From positions 18,591,501 to 18,655,500 of the forward strand of contig NC_085129.1 in NCBI RefSeq assembly GCF_030269925.1: 64,000 nucleotides of DNA, written 5' to 3'. Below the pieces are notes generated by a model that saw only the letters and a program-made list of their open reading frames with translations, did no database searches and had not been told where the DNA came from. A program made the translations under genes and the position numbers. Shown here in pieces: positions 18,681 to 29,613 of the stretch; the stretch's first letter is position 1; every line of letters begins with the position of its first letter. Origin of the DNA: Bombyx mori. Taxonomy: Eukaryota; Arthropoda; Insecta; Lepidoptera; Bombycidae.

Positions 18681-18925
18681 ACTGGTGGTAGGACCTCTTG
18701 TGAGTCCGCACAGGCAGGTACCACCACCCTGCCTATTTCTGCTGTGAAGCAGTAATGCGTTTCGGTTTGAAGGGTGGGGCAGCCGTTGTAACTATACTGA
18801 GACCTTAGAATTTATATCTCAAGGTGGGTGGCGCATTTACGTTGTAGATGTCTATGGGCTCCAGTAACCACTTAATACCAGGTGGGCTGTGAGCTCGTGC
18901 ACCCATCTACTTAAGCAAAAACAAT
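18681..18925 (+). mobile_element. SINE-A body copy
   Basis: Complete body with the typical start, ending ACTTAAGCAAAAACAATAA. Confidence 0.9.
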
Positions 18926-18984
18926 AATCGAGTTCGTATTCTTGCAAATCTGTTGTGAAACTAAACCATTGTGTAATACAAATA

Positions 18985-19270
18985 GCTTTAGTTAGTAGAG
19001 TTTATCCGTACTACCAGGAAATACTGCGTTCGTGCACAGTGCGTTTCCAGAGATCTTTTTTGCCACGTACCATCTGGCTTTGGAATGAGCTCCCTTCCAC
19101 GGCGTTCCCCGAGCGCTATGACATGTCCTTTTTCAAACGAGGCTTGTGGAGAGTATTGAACTGTCGGCAGCGGTTTAGTTCTATCCCTGGCGATGCTGAC
19201 GTCCATGTCCACTTTAACCACTCACCATCAGGTGGGTCTACCTACGTACAAAGGCAAAAAAGTTTATTTA
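18985..19270 (+). mobile_element. Jockey/CR1-like LINE 3' end
   Basis: An open frame reads RSFLPRTIWLWNELPSTAFP and ERYDMSFFKRGLWRVLNCRQ, the C-terminus of the LINE family met seven more times in the window. The 3' UTR ends TACAAAGGCAAAAAAG. Truncated upstream. Confidence 0.7.
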
Positions 19271-19589
19271 CTTGCGTAATTACCTATTGGTAGATCATAT
19301 TAATCTGAAATTGATGACTAGCTTTGTGTTTTCTACGGGCCCTGTAAATCCGCTTAAGTTGCTTAAAACTATAATACCGCGGCACTTCCAAGGATTTTCT
19401 TTATACCCGAGCTAATTCAAACGCAAACCATATATTTTAAGTGTAAATAACTCGGATGCACAATGGTAGAGACACGCCCCCCGCAACCACTGAAATCACG
19501 TCAGTGCGTCCACGTAAAGTTCGAACTTGAAATAGTTTGTGATACGCTAAATACGTTTCGAATCTACATATACTTTTTTCTTCTTCTCA

Positions 19590-19835
19590 GCCGTACACTC
19601 CTGGCGGGGTGGTCGTGGTCATGTATGTCTTATTGCTTGGTTGCGGCTTTTGCGAGGCTTCTCCATCTCTCTCTCTCTCTCTATTTGTTGCGGTACGTGT
19701 ACATTCAGTAAGGGAACACTTAGTAGATGACTTAATCAAGTCTGTCCACATTGTGGGTGATTGGCTGCGAGAGCGTTGACCGTCTACTCTTCCTTGAACT
19801 ATTAATTGTTCCAATGAGTCCTCCTCCAATCAATC
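19590..19835 (-). mobile_element. RTE-like LINE 3' fragment
   Basis: Minus-strand frame EEDSLEQLIVQGRVDGQRSR, SPTMWTDLIKSSTKCSL resembles the C-terminus of RTE-type ORFs (compare ELEKLIITGRMEGKRAVGRT at 11370-11440). Disrupted and 5'-truncated. Confidence 0.6.
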
Positions 19836-19844
19836 CGGAAATAC

Positions 19845-20330
19845 ATGAAGTCAGCGTCAGAACGGTACATCGTTAAGGCTATGCGGTATGATAATCGCCT
19901 TATCGTTGCCGCTGCTGACTACTGTCCGAATCCTGATCACGCAGGAACCAGTCACCGTCGACGCCCTAGACACGTCCTTACGGATCCCTCAGATCTAATA
20001 ACCTTTGCATTAGACGCCTTCAGCTCTAACACTAGAAGCTGGGTTAGGGACCCCGGTAACCGTACTCGACGAACTCGACAAAGAGTTCGACGTGAAACCC
20101 ATGCATGAGCCCGCTAAGTTTCTCGCCGGATCCTCTCAGCGGGTTGCGATTCCGATCCGGTAGTAGATTCATTCGCGTAGCAGCTGCTTTTGGGTTTTTA
20201 GGTCTCCTTCGGAGGCGCTCGGGCAGCTAATATCAAATCCCGCCCTCCTGGCTGAGCCCGTGCTCGCCCACCAGCTGTCCTGATGAAACTGGAAAAGCCT
20301 CTGAGCCAACAGTAATCCCACATTCATAAA
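19845..20330 (+). mobile_element. SINE-B variant (type C)
   Basis: Shares with SINE-B the block CCCGCTAAGTTTCTCGCCGG, CCGATCCGGTAGTAGATTC, but continues GGTCTCCTTCGGAGGCGCTC, GGGCAGCTAATATCAAATCC and CTGATGAAACTGGAAAAGCC. The 5' part with TAACACTAGAAGCTGGGTTA is the longest of the type C copies here. The stretch 20330-20890 has no recognised feature. Confidence 0.65.
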
Positions 20331-20898
20331 GAAAATCAAGATTTCGTTTAAGATTCTAAAAATCTGATAAAACAAAAATGTAGGTTGAAAACAGTCAATT
20401 AGTTACAGTATATTAAAATTGAAACAAAAACCACAGCCTTCATTTATACGAGAAAAAATATATAATAAATAAGCTATGTTTAAGCGCTATCGTTGCCTGA
20501 CGTGACGGTCAAACAAAAAAATATCGAGTCACGAAATTATTGCTCAAGTTCGCAGTTTAAGTGGTCACAGTTTTAATTGAAGGCAATGTCAAGGTAAAAT
20601 TGAAATTATACTGAACGGACGGGTGACCGCTCTCGGAGGAACATAGATTTTGTGGATTAAGATTTTTTGTTGATCCACACAGCGTGCATTGTTTTTTCCG
20701 CAAAACAGCAAGTTGGAAATACCCCAAATTTCACATATGATATTTATAATTGTATTTTTAATAACCTGTTTGCATTAGATTGGTATGTGTTGTTGTTTGT
20801 AATTAACTGAATATTTGAATGTCGTTTTCGTACTGTCCGTCGACTTTCCAGACATCCTATTAATTTATTATTTTCCTATTAATATAATAATAAGTCTT

Positions 20899-21130
20899 TT
20901 TTTTGCTACCCATGCTGATAGCCTTGAGAGACTATTTCAGCTTCACCCTAACATGTAGGTGTAAGCTCACGGGGCTCAAACCGAGAGTGTTGCTAACACT
21001 GGCCCTAACAAGAGCAGTGCTTAGCTGAATCTACCACGGGCTCGGAAACGCGACCCACTGAGAAGATCCGGCGAGAAACTCAGTGGGCTGTGTCTATGGG
21101 CTAGTTCGACGAGGAAATTAATGACCTGTG
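20899..21130 (-). mobile_element. SINE-B copy
   Basis: T-rich start, GATAGCCTTGAGAGACTATT, TAACACTGGCCCTAACAAGA and CGGCGAGAAACTCAGTGGGC in order. It ends in a variable part near ATGACCTG. Confidence 0.8.
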
Positions 21131-21340
21131 CTGAGTGAAGACTGCAAACGAACGCACGACTTTTTATTTGTTTCAACGCTTCCGGAAATTTCAATCTGAA
21201 CCCCGTGATCGCCCGAAAACTTATGTCTACAACTATGAATTAAAGGTGATAAATGAAGCAATTATGTACATCAATTAAATTTTTTCCAGTCTTACATCAC
21301 GATGTTATTCCCTCGTTGTGGAAGACGTTCCTGAACATTT

Positions 21341-21458
21341 GTTAAGTACCTACGTATTTCATTAGAAAAATTTGTACCCGCCAGCGGGATTCGAACACCG
21401 ATGCATCGCTCAACACGAATGCACTGGACGTCTTATCCCTTAGGCCATGACGACTACC
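21341..21458 (-). mobile_element. SINE-A head and middle only
   Basis: Contains CGGGATTCGAACACCG (B box, antisense) and ATCCCTTAGGCCATGACGAC (A box, antisense). No body is attached, so the copy is 3'-truncated. Confidence 0.65.
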
Positions 21459-21494
21459 AATTAGTAAACAAATTGCTCGTTTATAAAATGTAGG

Positions 21495-21760
21495 TATACA
21501 TATGGGTTAAAAGTGCATGTGAAAGTGCACAAATGAAACAAATCCGCTGGACCTAATTTCTCGGGATCCTCCAAAAAGTCCACTGAAAAAATCTCAGTAA
21601 ATAACCACCATTTTACTGAGATTATATTTCATTCCATGTCATCTCATCTCATTTTATCTCACTCCATATTATCATTTTTCATAGAAATAAGAATATAAAT
21701 TGAAATAAGCCATGACTTAAAGGTCTTAGTTACCAGGTCATAAAATCGTATTATAAACAT
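21495..21760. repeat. half copy of foldback MITE
   Basis: CTCGGGATCCTCCAAAAAGT, CCACCATTTTACTGAGATTA, CTCCATATTATCATTTTTCA and TTAGTTACCAGGTCATAAAA follow the right half of the element at 59130-59672. The left arm is absent. Confidence 0.65.
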
Positions 21761-21867
21761 GATCATTTTTTTTTAAAGGCACATTCGTTAAATTTTCGTG
21801 TTCATTTTTCGATTTTAGCTGTCCCAATGTCGTTTTTAGAAGTATTTTTCTTCTTTTTTATAAAAAT

Positions 21868-22114
21868 CCATTTTTTTTATTGCATATGTGTGTGAACGAG
21901 CTCACAGCCCACCTGGTGTTAAGTGGTTACTGGAGCCCATAGATATCTGCGACGTAAATGCGCCACCCACCTTGAGATATAAGTTCTAAGGTCTCAGTAT
22001 AGTTACAACGGCTGCCCTACCCCTCAAACCGAAACGCATTACTGCTTCACGGCAGAAATAGACAGGGCGGTGATACCTACCCGCCCGGACTCACAAGAGG
22101 TCCTGCCACCAGTA
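21868..22114 (-). mobile_element. SINE-A body copy
   Basis: Complete body, T-rich start at 21868. The stretch 22115-22630 has no recognised feature. Confidence 0.9.
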
Positions 22115-22629
22115 AAGAATCCAAAGAGATCCAAATCATAACTAAATCATAGAAAAATAAACAAATTACACAACAGTCATTCAACCGTTGCGTGCTTGCT
22201 TCAAATCAAAATATTAAAGTCGAAAAATACGTCATTTTGACGTTACTACAACGCCGAAGCGACGTCACGCGTTCCTAATTTAAATGCTCAACGCTGATTG
22301 GCCCCTGGCCCAGCGGGGTGGTCACAATGGTGGGATCGAAACCCAACCCATTTATACGATATCCAGCTTAATGCTTGATCGATATAAACGAATCGCAGTA
22401 ACTACGATTCACTTTTAGAAAGTGAATTTGTGCGGTAATTTCTTTGACTAAATATAATCACCTTATAACACGGTACTGTTATAACGCGGTTTTCATATTA
22501 CACGATTTCAGTCGCTCTTATGACACGGGTATGCCGTACTCATTTAATTTATATGTACTGTGAGATTTTTAATGATTTGTACAGTAGGTAATTAATTTCG
22601 CGTACCTTTCCATCATTACGTCAATTGTA

Positions 22630-22960
22630 ATGTTAGTCGACGTCGCCCAAAACACGTCATTGCGAATCCTCCCGATCCATTAACGGCAACGAATCGGTTT
22701 GATCATCCGGTCCGGAGGAGATTGACCCGGTCATACGAACAGATCGATGAAAACCCTCAAACCGTCTGGATTCAGCCCACTGAGTTTCTCGCCGGATCTT
22801 GTCAGTGGGTCGCGATTCCGATCCGGTGGTAGATTTTGCGAAGCACTGCTCTTGCTAGAGCTAGTGTTAGTAAATTCTCTCAAGTTGAGCCCGTGAGCTC
22901 ATCTACCCGTCCGGGCTTAGCTGGAATAGTCTCTTAGGCTACAAGTGAATAGGTAGGGAA
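22630..22960 (+). mobile_element. SINE-B copy, near complete
   Basis: From AACACGTCATTGCGAATCCT through GATTCAGCCCACTGAG, GAAGCACTGCTCTTGCTAGA, CTACCCGTCCGGGCTTAGCT to AATAGGTAGGGAATTTC. It shows the 5' part (CTCCCGATCCATTAACGGC) shared with the copy at 49915. Confidence 0.8.
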
Positions 22961-23349
22961 TTTCTTTTCGTCTAGATTCAACAAAGAGTCAAAAAATCGT
23001 ATGAACTTGGTAAAAAAGGCTTTAGTTACAAAGAAACTTCAGTCTGCTATTTTTATTAAGCTTCGATAGTATTTAGATTTTATTTTATTATTAGATTCAA
23101 TTACTAATTATAATCAAGCTAAACTCAAATACAACTGATCATCCCAAAACAAAATGAAAATTTGTCGACCAATGACAATATCGAGGGGCAAAAGACTATT
23201 TGATCTAAGCGATTTTTTTACAAATTTACTTGATAACTATTTGAAGATTAAAATTTGAAAAAAAATATATAATATCATAACAAAAAAAGTTCTTCAGCTA
23301 TTAGAATGGAGCAACCTTAATTGAAGTTCAATGAAATAACATCGAACTG

Positions 23350-23700
23350 TTGTGATGCTGATACCAAATAAAACGCACTTTTAATTACAAAGATAAATGT
23401 CGCTTAATAAACGAAATGTCGCATAAACCTAATATATACCTAACCTAATACATATAACCTAATATATAACCTAATCCAAACCTAATATATAACCTAATAT
23501 AAACCTAGTTATGATGCTAATAACAAATAAAAACGCACCTTTAATTACAAAGATAAATGTCGCTTAATAAACGAAATGTCGTATAAACCTAATATATACC
23601 TAACCTAATACATAAAACCTAATATATAACCTAATATATAACCTAATATATAACCTAATATATAACCTAATATAAAACCTAATATAAACCTAATAAATAC
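23350..23700 (+). repeat. tandem duplication with degenerate CCTAATATATAA repeats
   Basis: Two about 160-bp units (AAAACGCACTTTTAATTACA near 23371 and AAACGCACCTTTAATTACAA near 23531, each followed by ATGTCGCTTAATAAACGAAA) each end in runs of CCTAATATATAA-like 12-mers, longer in the second. From 22960 to 23350 nothing else is seen. Confidence 0.8.
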
Positions 23701-23957
23701 CCTTTCACCCGTCGATATCAATTGTTTCTCGTAACTCGAAGGAACGGTTTGGGATAAGCGTGTCACCAACAGATGTCGCCACTACGTGTTTCCTAATCGC
23801 GCTAACGTTTTGCTGGTTGTACGACTCTAAACATCGGAGCTCAATATACGTTAAAAATTCATAAAACTCAAGAATTGTTAGATAAAATGTTTTTTGTGGT
23901 CGCTCACTGTCTCGCGACAGTTGAAGCCATCTTGATTTATTTAATTTATTAACGATT

Positions 23958-24117
23958 TTAGATGAATTCACGGCCCAACGTGTGTTAACCCAACTTGAGA
24001 TATGAATTCTGAGATCTCCGTTTTTACAGTAGGTAAAACGAATTACTGCTTCACCCCAGAAACAGGCACGGTGGTGGTACCTAACCCTGCGGACTCACAA
24101 GACGTCCTACCACCACT
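23958..24117 (-). mobile_element. degenerate SINE-A copy
   Basis: Shortened body with an internal deletion: GAATTCACGGCCCAACGTGT, then CAACTTGAGATATGAATTCT and CTCACAAGACGTCCTACCAC. Confidence 0.65.
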
Positions 24118-24433
24118 TTTCAGCTTTTCATAAATGAAAGAACCCACGCTGAGGAAATGATTAAAATAAAAACGAGATCAATTTGTGTATTTTAATGACG
24201 ACAGTGAAGTCTGTAAGTATATATAACGTGGAAATTCTATTTCATTCAACCTTCGAGCTTTAAAAGAACACACGGCCCACGCAGCTACGATATTGATTGA
24301 TTTAACAAAATGTCGCCATGGGAACGGCGTGAATAAGCACATTTATCCAAGCAATTATGTAAATATATTTTACAAGCTAAAGTTCCCCTGCCGCCGACGA
24401 AATCTCCACCGATTCTGTTACAAAAAGCGTATA

Positions 24434-25103
24434 CAGTCAAACCTGGATAAGCGAGAGTTCAAGGGAGCACAATCTCATTCTCGCTTATAGAGGTTTCTCA
24501 CTAACCCGAGTTTCTCGCTAATACACCCTCTGAATTTCATTTCGCGATTTTCCGGATTCAAACGCATTCACTATTTTAAGTTTATGACTTAATGATAGTA
24601 CTTTAATTTTCCGTTTTGACGTGATGCAGAACAGAACTTTCTTTCGCAATTGATTAACGATAAACTGAGTAAGTCCGACAAACAGGACAGTACACAGGCA
24701 CACGTGTCCATTCGAAAAGAATGCGATAAAATAAAAACGTTATTTAGTTCCACGAAATAGAATAGGTTAAATATTGACGAGAAAACAATACAAAAACAAT
24801 GGTAGGATTCGACGAAAGTTAAGAATGAGTCATAAATTAGCAGATATTAAATTTGTAATTTGTTTTGTCATTTGTTCCTCCTGATTAATATAAATAAATA
24901 AAGCTCGACTGTCCCTTATAGAGGTTTAGATAAGCAGCAGTCTCACTTACGGAGGTCCATGAGGGAAAAACGACTCTCTCTTATAGAGGTTTCTGTTTCT
25001 CGCTAATAGAGGTTTTGGGAGCTTAAAATGACGGGTCCTGGCTATTACTCTCACTAATAGAGTTTTCTCACTTATCCAGTTCTCACTTACCCAGGTTTGA
25101 CTG
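24434..25103 (-). mobile_element. pogo/Tigger-type element, internally deleted
   Basis: A 670-bp element with ends CAGTCAAACCTGGATAAGCG and, inverted, CAGTCAAACCTGGGTAAGTG, both flanked by TA. Subterminal copies of TTATAGAGGTTT or TAATAGAGGTTT recur at several places, and may be transposase-binding repeats. The minus strand near 24620-24540 keeps a transposase start: SKRKIKVLSLSHKLKIVNAF then ESGKSRNEIQRVY, the pipsqueak/CENP-B-like helix-turn-helix of Tigger elements. The catalytic domain is absent, so it is a dead remnant. Confidence 0.85.
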
Positions 25104-25165
25104 TATAGGGACTGCAGTAAATCGTCTTTATGTTTAGAAGCTTACTTGATTGTATACAGCCTTAT

Positions 25166-25408
25166 ACTGACGGTAGGACCTCTTGTGAGCCCGCGCGGGT
25201 GGATACCAACACCCCGCCTATTTCTGCCGTGAAACAGTAATGCGTTTCGGTTTGAAGAGTGGAGCAGCCGTTGTAACTATACTGATACCTCAGAATTCAC
25301 ATATCAAGGAGGGTGGCGGTATTTACGTTGTAGATGTCTATGGGCTCGGGTACCCACTACATCAGGTGGGCCGTAAGGTTCTATCTACTGCATCTAATTT
25401 GGTAAGAG
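25166..25408 (+). mobile_element. SINE-A body copy
   Basis: Body with several substitutions, ending before AAGGTTCTATCTACTGCATC. The stretch 25409-25710 has no recognised feature. Confidence 0.8.
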
Positions 25409-25711
25409 TTTTTTTTTGCTTACCAAAGTCTTTAGGGTAGGTTTTTAAGTCTAGGTAGGCCCTGTGTCCTGCAGTTCCTGATATTAGTTCCTAGTCTTTC
25501 AGAATCCTATTTTCGATTTTCGCAAAACCCATACTTTGGTCTGGACCCGTAGTTGTACTAATTCCGTTTCGATTTGAGCTTTCTGTTACGTGAAGGGATT
25601 CACTTTATTTATTGTACTATTTGAAGGACCGCCCGGTCCTTGCTTAAAGTAGTTTCAGGAACGTGACATGAACACCATTACCGATCTTGAGACTTTAGGC
25701 TTATATCTTTT

Positions 25712-25959
25712 TTTTTATGTTTGAGAATTTACTGGCGGCCCGAAGGCCTTTCCAGTTTTACCAGGGCAGGTGAGCGAGCAAAGGCTCAGCCAGGAGGGGT
25801 GGGATTTGCTATTAGCTACCCGAGCGCCTCCAAAGGAGACCTAACAACTCAAGGGTAGCTGTTTCGCGAATGAATCTACTACCGGATCGGAATCGCGACC
25901 CGCTGAGGAGATCCGGCGAGAAACTCAGCGGGCTGATGCTTAGGTTAGGTTGCACATCG
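25712..25959 (-). mobile_element. SINE-B variant type C, target of the R1-type LINE
   Basis: CGGCCCGAAGGCCTTTCCAG, GAGCGCCTCCAAAGGAGACC and GGCGAGAAACTCAGCGGGCT match the copy at 19845 inverted. It is broken at AGGTTGCACATCG and resumes after 29613. Confidence 0.75.
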
Positions 25960-28900
25960 GCCCCCTTGGAATGGTGGCCAGGGGATCCGGGTACGTCGTA
26001 GTTAGGGTCAACGAAACCGTCGTGATCGGGGTGTACTTCTCTCCGAACAGGAGTCTCGCTGAGTTCGAACGGTTCCTGGGTGGGCTCGAGGCGTTGGTTC
26101 ATCGCTTCGAGTCTCGCCCGGTGATACTGGCGGGGGACCTCAACGCTAAATGTACAGCGTGGGGCTCCCCCCGCACGGACTCGCGCGGCGAGTTCCTGTC
26201 GGAGTGGGCTTTCGCGACCGGTCTCTGTCTTCTGAACAGAGGTCCGGTCGCGACCTGCGTGCGGTGGAACGGGGAATCACACGTGGACGTGTCGTTCGCG
26301 TCTCCGTCCGCCGCACGCCGTGTCCGTGGCTGGCGTGTTCTCGAGGGGGCGGAGACGCTCTCGGACCATCGGTTTGTCCGATTTGAGCTCTCCGTTTCCA
26401 CTTCGTTGAATACGCCGGCCGAAGACGCCCGCGGCGAGGAGGAGCTCCCGCGTAGCGCTCCCCGATCATTCCCACGATGGGCACTGAAGCGCCTGAATAA
26501 GGTGCTCGCGGTGGAGGCGGCCACAGTGGCCGCGTGGGCGCCGATGCCCGCGCGTCTAGTGGACGTGGAGTCGGAGGCCGATTGGTTCCGGGGTACGATG
26601 CGTCGCGTCTGCGATGCTGCGATGCCCCGGGTCAGCGGCCGCGCTCCACGTGGCGGTGCGTATTGGTGGACGCCCGAGATCGCACTCCTCAGAGAGGAGT
26701 GCGTGCGGGCACGCCGCCGAAGCGCCCGCCACCGCCGTCGCCGTCTTCGCGGTATGGATTTCGCGGAGGTGGCGGCCCGCTTACATGCCGACTGCCGTGA
26801 AAAGCAGGAGGTTCTGCGGCGGGCCATCGGCGAGGCCAAGTCTCAGAGCATGAAGACGCTCCTGGAGACGCTCGATCAGGATCCCTGGGGGCGCCCGTAC
26901 CAGACGGTACGCAAGAAATTGCGACCGTGGGCGCTCCCGGTGACGGAGCGTCTCCAGCCTCAGCAGCTGCGGGATATTGTCTCCGGGCTATTCCCGCGGA
27001 TGGAGAGGGACTTTGAGCCCCCCTTCATGGGCGTGCCGCCACGCCTTGACGTGAGCGGTGATGCCCCTGCTGAGGTGGTTCCTCCGAGCATATCGGAGCA
27101 GGAGATTCGTGCGGCCGTGTCGAGGATGCGGAGGAAAGACGCGGCCCCCGGCCCTGACGGTGTTCACGGTCGGGTTTGGGATTTGGCCTTCGGTGCCCTT
27201 GGGGACCGGCTCGTGCGGCTCTTTGAAGCCTGCCTCGAGTCGGGGCGGTTTCCAAAGCAGTGGAAGACGGGCAGACTTGTTCTGCTAAGGAAGGAGGGAC
27301 GCCCTGCGGACTCACCTGCGGGGTATCGTCCCATCGTGTTGCTGGACGAAGCGGGAAAACTGCTCGAGCGGGTGGTGGCCGCCCGCATCGTCCAGCACCT
27401 GACGGGAGTGGGTCCTGATCTGTCAGCGGAGCAGTTCGGATTCAGGGAGGGCCGCTCGACCATCGACGCGGTGATGCGCGTGCGCGCCCTCTCTGATGAG
27501 GCTGTCGGCCGGGGTGGGGTTGCACTGGCGGTGTCCCTGGACATCGCCAATGCGTTCAACACCCTGCCCTGGTCGGTAATCGCGGGGGCGCTGCAGTATC
27601 ATGGCGTCCCTGCGTATCTCCGTCGGCTGATCGGGTCCTACCTCGAGGATAGGTCGGTCGTGTGCACCGGGCACGGTGGGACGGTGCTCCGCTTCCCCGT
27701 TGAGCGCGGTGTTCCACAAGGGTCGGTCCTTGGCCCTCTCTTGTGGAACATCGGCTATGATTGGGTCCTGCGGAGCGCCCTTAGCGCTCCTCTCCCGGGT
27801 CTAAGCATAGTTTGCTACGCGGACGACACTTTGGTCGTGGCCCGGGGGAAGGATTTGCGCGAGTCTGCTCGTCTTTCCTGCGCGGGGGTGGCCTTCGTCA
27901 TCGGCAGGATCCGACGGTTGGGTCTGGAGGTGGCGCTTGATAAATCCCAGGCCCTGTTGTTTCACGGGGCCCGGAGAGCGCCGCCTCAGGGGGCCCACCT
28001 CGTGATCGGAGGCGTTCGCGTCGAGATCGAGGCAACCGGGTTGCGGTACCTCGGTCTCGTACTGGACGGTCGTTGGAGCTTCCGCGCTCACTTTGAAAGA
28101 TTAGGTCCCCGACTGATGGCGGCTGCCGGCTCGCTGAGTCGGCTGTTGCCGAACGTCGGGGGGCCTGACGTGGTAGTGCGCCGCCTCTACACGGGGGTGG
28201 TGCGGTCGATGGCACTGTACGGGGCTCCCGTGTGGTGCCACGCCCTGACCCGTGACAACGTTGCGGCGTTGCGACGTCCGCAGCGCGCGATTGCGGTCAG
28301 GGCGGTTCGTGGATACCGCACCGTCTCGTTTGAGGCGGCGTGCGTGCTAGCTGGGACGCCTCCCTGGGACCTGGAAGCGGAGGCGCTCGCTGCGGATTAC
28401 GCGTGGCGATGCGATCTCCGCTCCAGGGGGGAGCCGCGTCCCGGCGCGGCGGAAGTTCGAGCGCGGAAACTTCAATCTCGGCGTGCCGTGCTCGAGGCGT
28501 GGTCTCGCCGCCTGGCGGACCCCGCCTACGGGCGACGGACTGTCGAGGCGATCCGCCCGGTCCTCTCGGACTGGGTGAATCGCGACCGAGGACGTCTCAC
28601 CTTCCGAGCGACGCAGGTGCTCACGGGACACGGCTGTTTCGGTCGCTACCTGCACCTCGTCGCCCGGAGGGAGCCGACGCCGAAGTGCCACCACTGCAGT
28701 GGCTGCAACGAGGACACGGCGGAGCACACGCTCGCGTACTGCACCGCTTTCGCGGAGCAGCGCCGCGTCCTCGTTGCAAAAATAGGACCGGACTTGTCGC
28801 TTCCGACCGTCGTGGCTACGATGCTCGGCAGCGACGAGTCCTGGCAGGCGATGCTCGACTTCTGCGAGTCCACCATCTCGCAGAAGGAGGCGGCGGAACG

Positions 28901-29613
28901 GGAGAGGGAGAGCTCTTCTTCCCTCTCGGCGCCTTGCCGCCGCCGTCGAGCCGGGGTTCGGAGGAGGGCGTTTGTCCAGCTCCAGCCCCTATGAGGAGGC
29001 AGTCTCCTCCCGGTGATGGTCACGGGGCGACCTAAGGGGGTTGAGGCTGCGCCGCACGCTACCGTCACTCTAGCGCGCTGGCACCAGGAGGACGGGACGG
29101 CGCGTCGGCGGCTGCGGACCGCGATGCGGTCCGCATTTTCGTCGTCGCTGTCGTCGCCGAACATACTGTTGAAGAGCAACCCGGTCGGCGGTGTATCGCG
29201 TTCCGACCCGGCAGGCTGGTTCTGGCCCAGCGGGGTATCCCGGAACACCAGCGGCACCGCCCGGGCGGCCTGGTAGGGCCGCCGTACCGCGGAGACCGAC
29301 GTCGTTGGTCGTCGACTATCGCCTCGACGACCCGTCGGTCGGGCGTCCTCGGGGTGGCGCCGCGTGTCTGGTTGTAGTGTTGACCGCGGGAACCCCCCTA
29401 CTCTGAACGGGTTCTGACCCCGGACGGAGATCGGACGTCGGGTGTAAGAGTGCAGGGGAGTCGTTTAGTGGGTGGGCCCTAAAATCCTTGGGCCCGCGAT
29501 CTGCTCTCAACACCTGCAGATCGTTGAGTCTCACATACCCCGCGCGCCCCCTAGGCGCGGGGACCTCGGAGGAGGTTCGGCCCCCGGCCCGAAAAAAAAA
29601 AAAAAAAAAAAAA
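25960..29613 (+). mobile_element. 5'-truncated R1-clade LINE
   Basis: A GC-rich 3.65-kb insertion in AT-rich surroundings, flanked by a 12-13 bp duplication, AGGTTGCACATCG, at 25947-25959 and 29613-29625. It ends with a poly(A) of about 22 residues preceded by a 600-bp 3' UTR. The 5' end is truncated inside the endonuclease domain, and ORF1 is gone. A second, older 3' end of this family lies at 31910-32118. Confidence 0.9.
25962..28994 (+). CDS. R1-clade LINE endonuclease-reverse transcriptase, N-terminus missing
   Basis: About 1010 codons open to a stop at 28994, but with no native start: the frame simply runs in from the target sequence. What remains of the apurinic-type endonuclease is AGDLNAKCTAWGSPRTDS (about 61-78 counted from the in-frame codon at 25950) and LSDHRFVRF (137-145); the first catalytic residues are lost. 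Reverse transcriptase: PGPDGVHGRVWD, SPAGYRPIVLLDEAGKLLER, SLDIANAFNTLPW, VPQGSVLGPLLWN and YADD (623-626). A C-terminal Cys/His knuckle, CHHCSGCNEDTAEHTLAYC, is typical of R1/TRAS-type elements. Reverse transcriptase may be intact but the protein cannot be a functional endonuclease. Confidence 0.9.
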   Translation, partial: PLGMVARGSGYVVVRVNETVVIGVYFSPNRSLAEFERFLGGLEALVHRFESRPVILAGDLNAKCTAWGSPRTDSRGEFLSEWAFATGLCLLNRGPVATCVRWNGESHVDVSFASPSAARRVRGWRVLEGAETLSDHRFVRFELSVSTSLNTPAEDARGEEELPRSAPRSFPRWALKRLNKVLAVEAATVAAWAPMPARLVDVESEADWFRGTMRRVCDAAMPRVSGRAPRGGAYWWTPEIALLREECVRARRRSARHRRRRLRGMDFAEVAARLHADCREKQEVLRRAIGEAKSQSMKTLLETLDQDPWGRPYQTVRKKLRPWALPVTERLQPQQLRDIVSGLFPRMERDFEPPFMGVPPRLDVSGDAPAEVVPPSISEQEIRAAVSRMRRKDAAPGPDGVHGRVWDLAFGALGDRLVRLFEACLESGRFPKQWKTGRLVLLRKEGRPADSPAGYRPIVLLDEAGKLLERVVAARIVQHLTGVGPDLSAEQFGFREGRSTIDAVMRVRALSDEAVGRGGVALAVSLDIANAFNTLPWSVIAGALQYHGVPAYLRRLIGSYLEDRSVVCTGHGGTVLRFPVERGVPQGSVLGPLLWNIGYDWVLRSALSAPLPGLSIVCYADDTLVVARGKDLRESARLSCAGVAFVIGRIRRLGLEVALDKSQALLFHGARRAPPQGAHLVIGGVRVEIEATGLRYLGLVLDGRWSFRAHFERLGPRLMAAAGSLSRLLPNVGGPDVVVRRLYTGVVRSMALYGAPVWCHALTRDNVAALRRPQRAIAVRAVRGYRTVSFEAACVLAGTPPWDLEAEALAADYAWRCDLRSRGEPRPGAAEVRARKLQSRRAVLEAWSRRLADPAYGRRTVEAIRPVLSDWVNRDRGRLTFRATQVLTGHGCFGRYLHLVARREPTPKCHHCSGCNEDTAEHTLAYCTAFAEQRRVLVAKIGPDLSLPTVVATMLGSDESWQAMLDFCESTISQKEAAERERESSSSLSAPCRRRRAGVRRRAFVQLQPL

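Noticed and set aside
26099..29257. Many long open frames on both strands over the R1-type LINE
   Set aside because: High GC makes stops rare. They overlap the frame carrying all reverse transcriptase motifs and have no motifs of their own.
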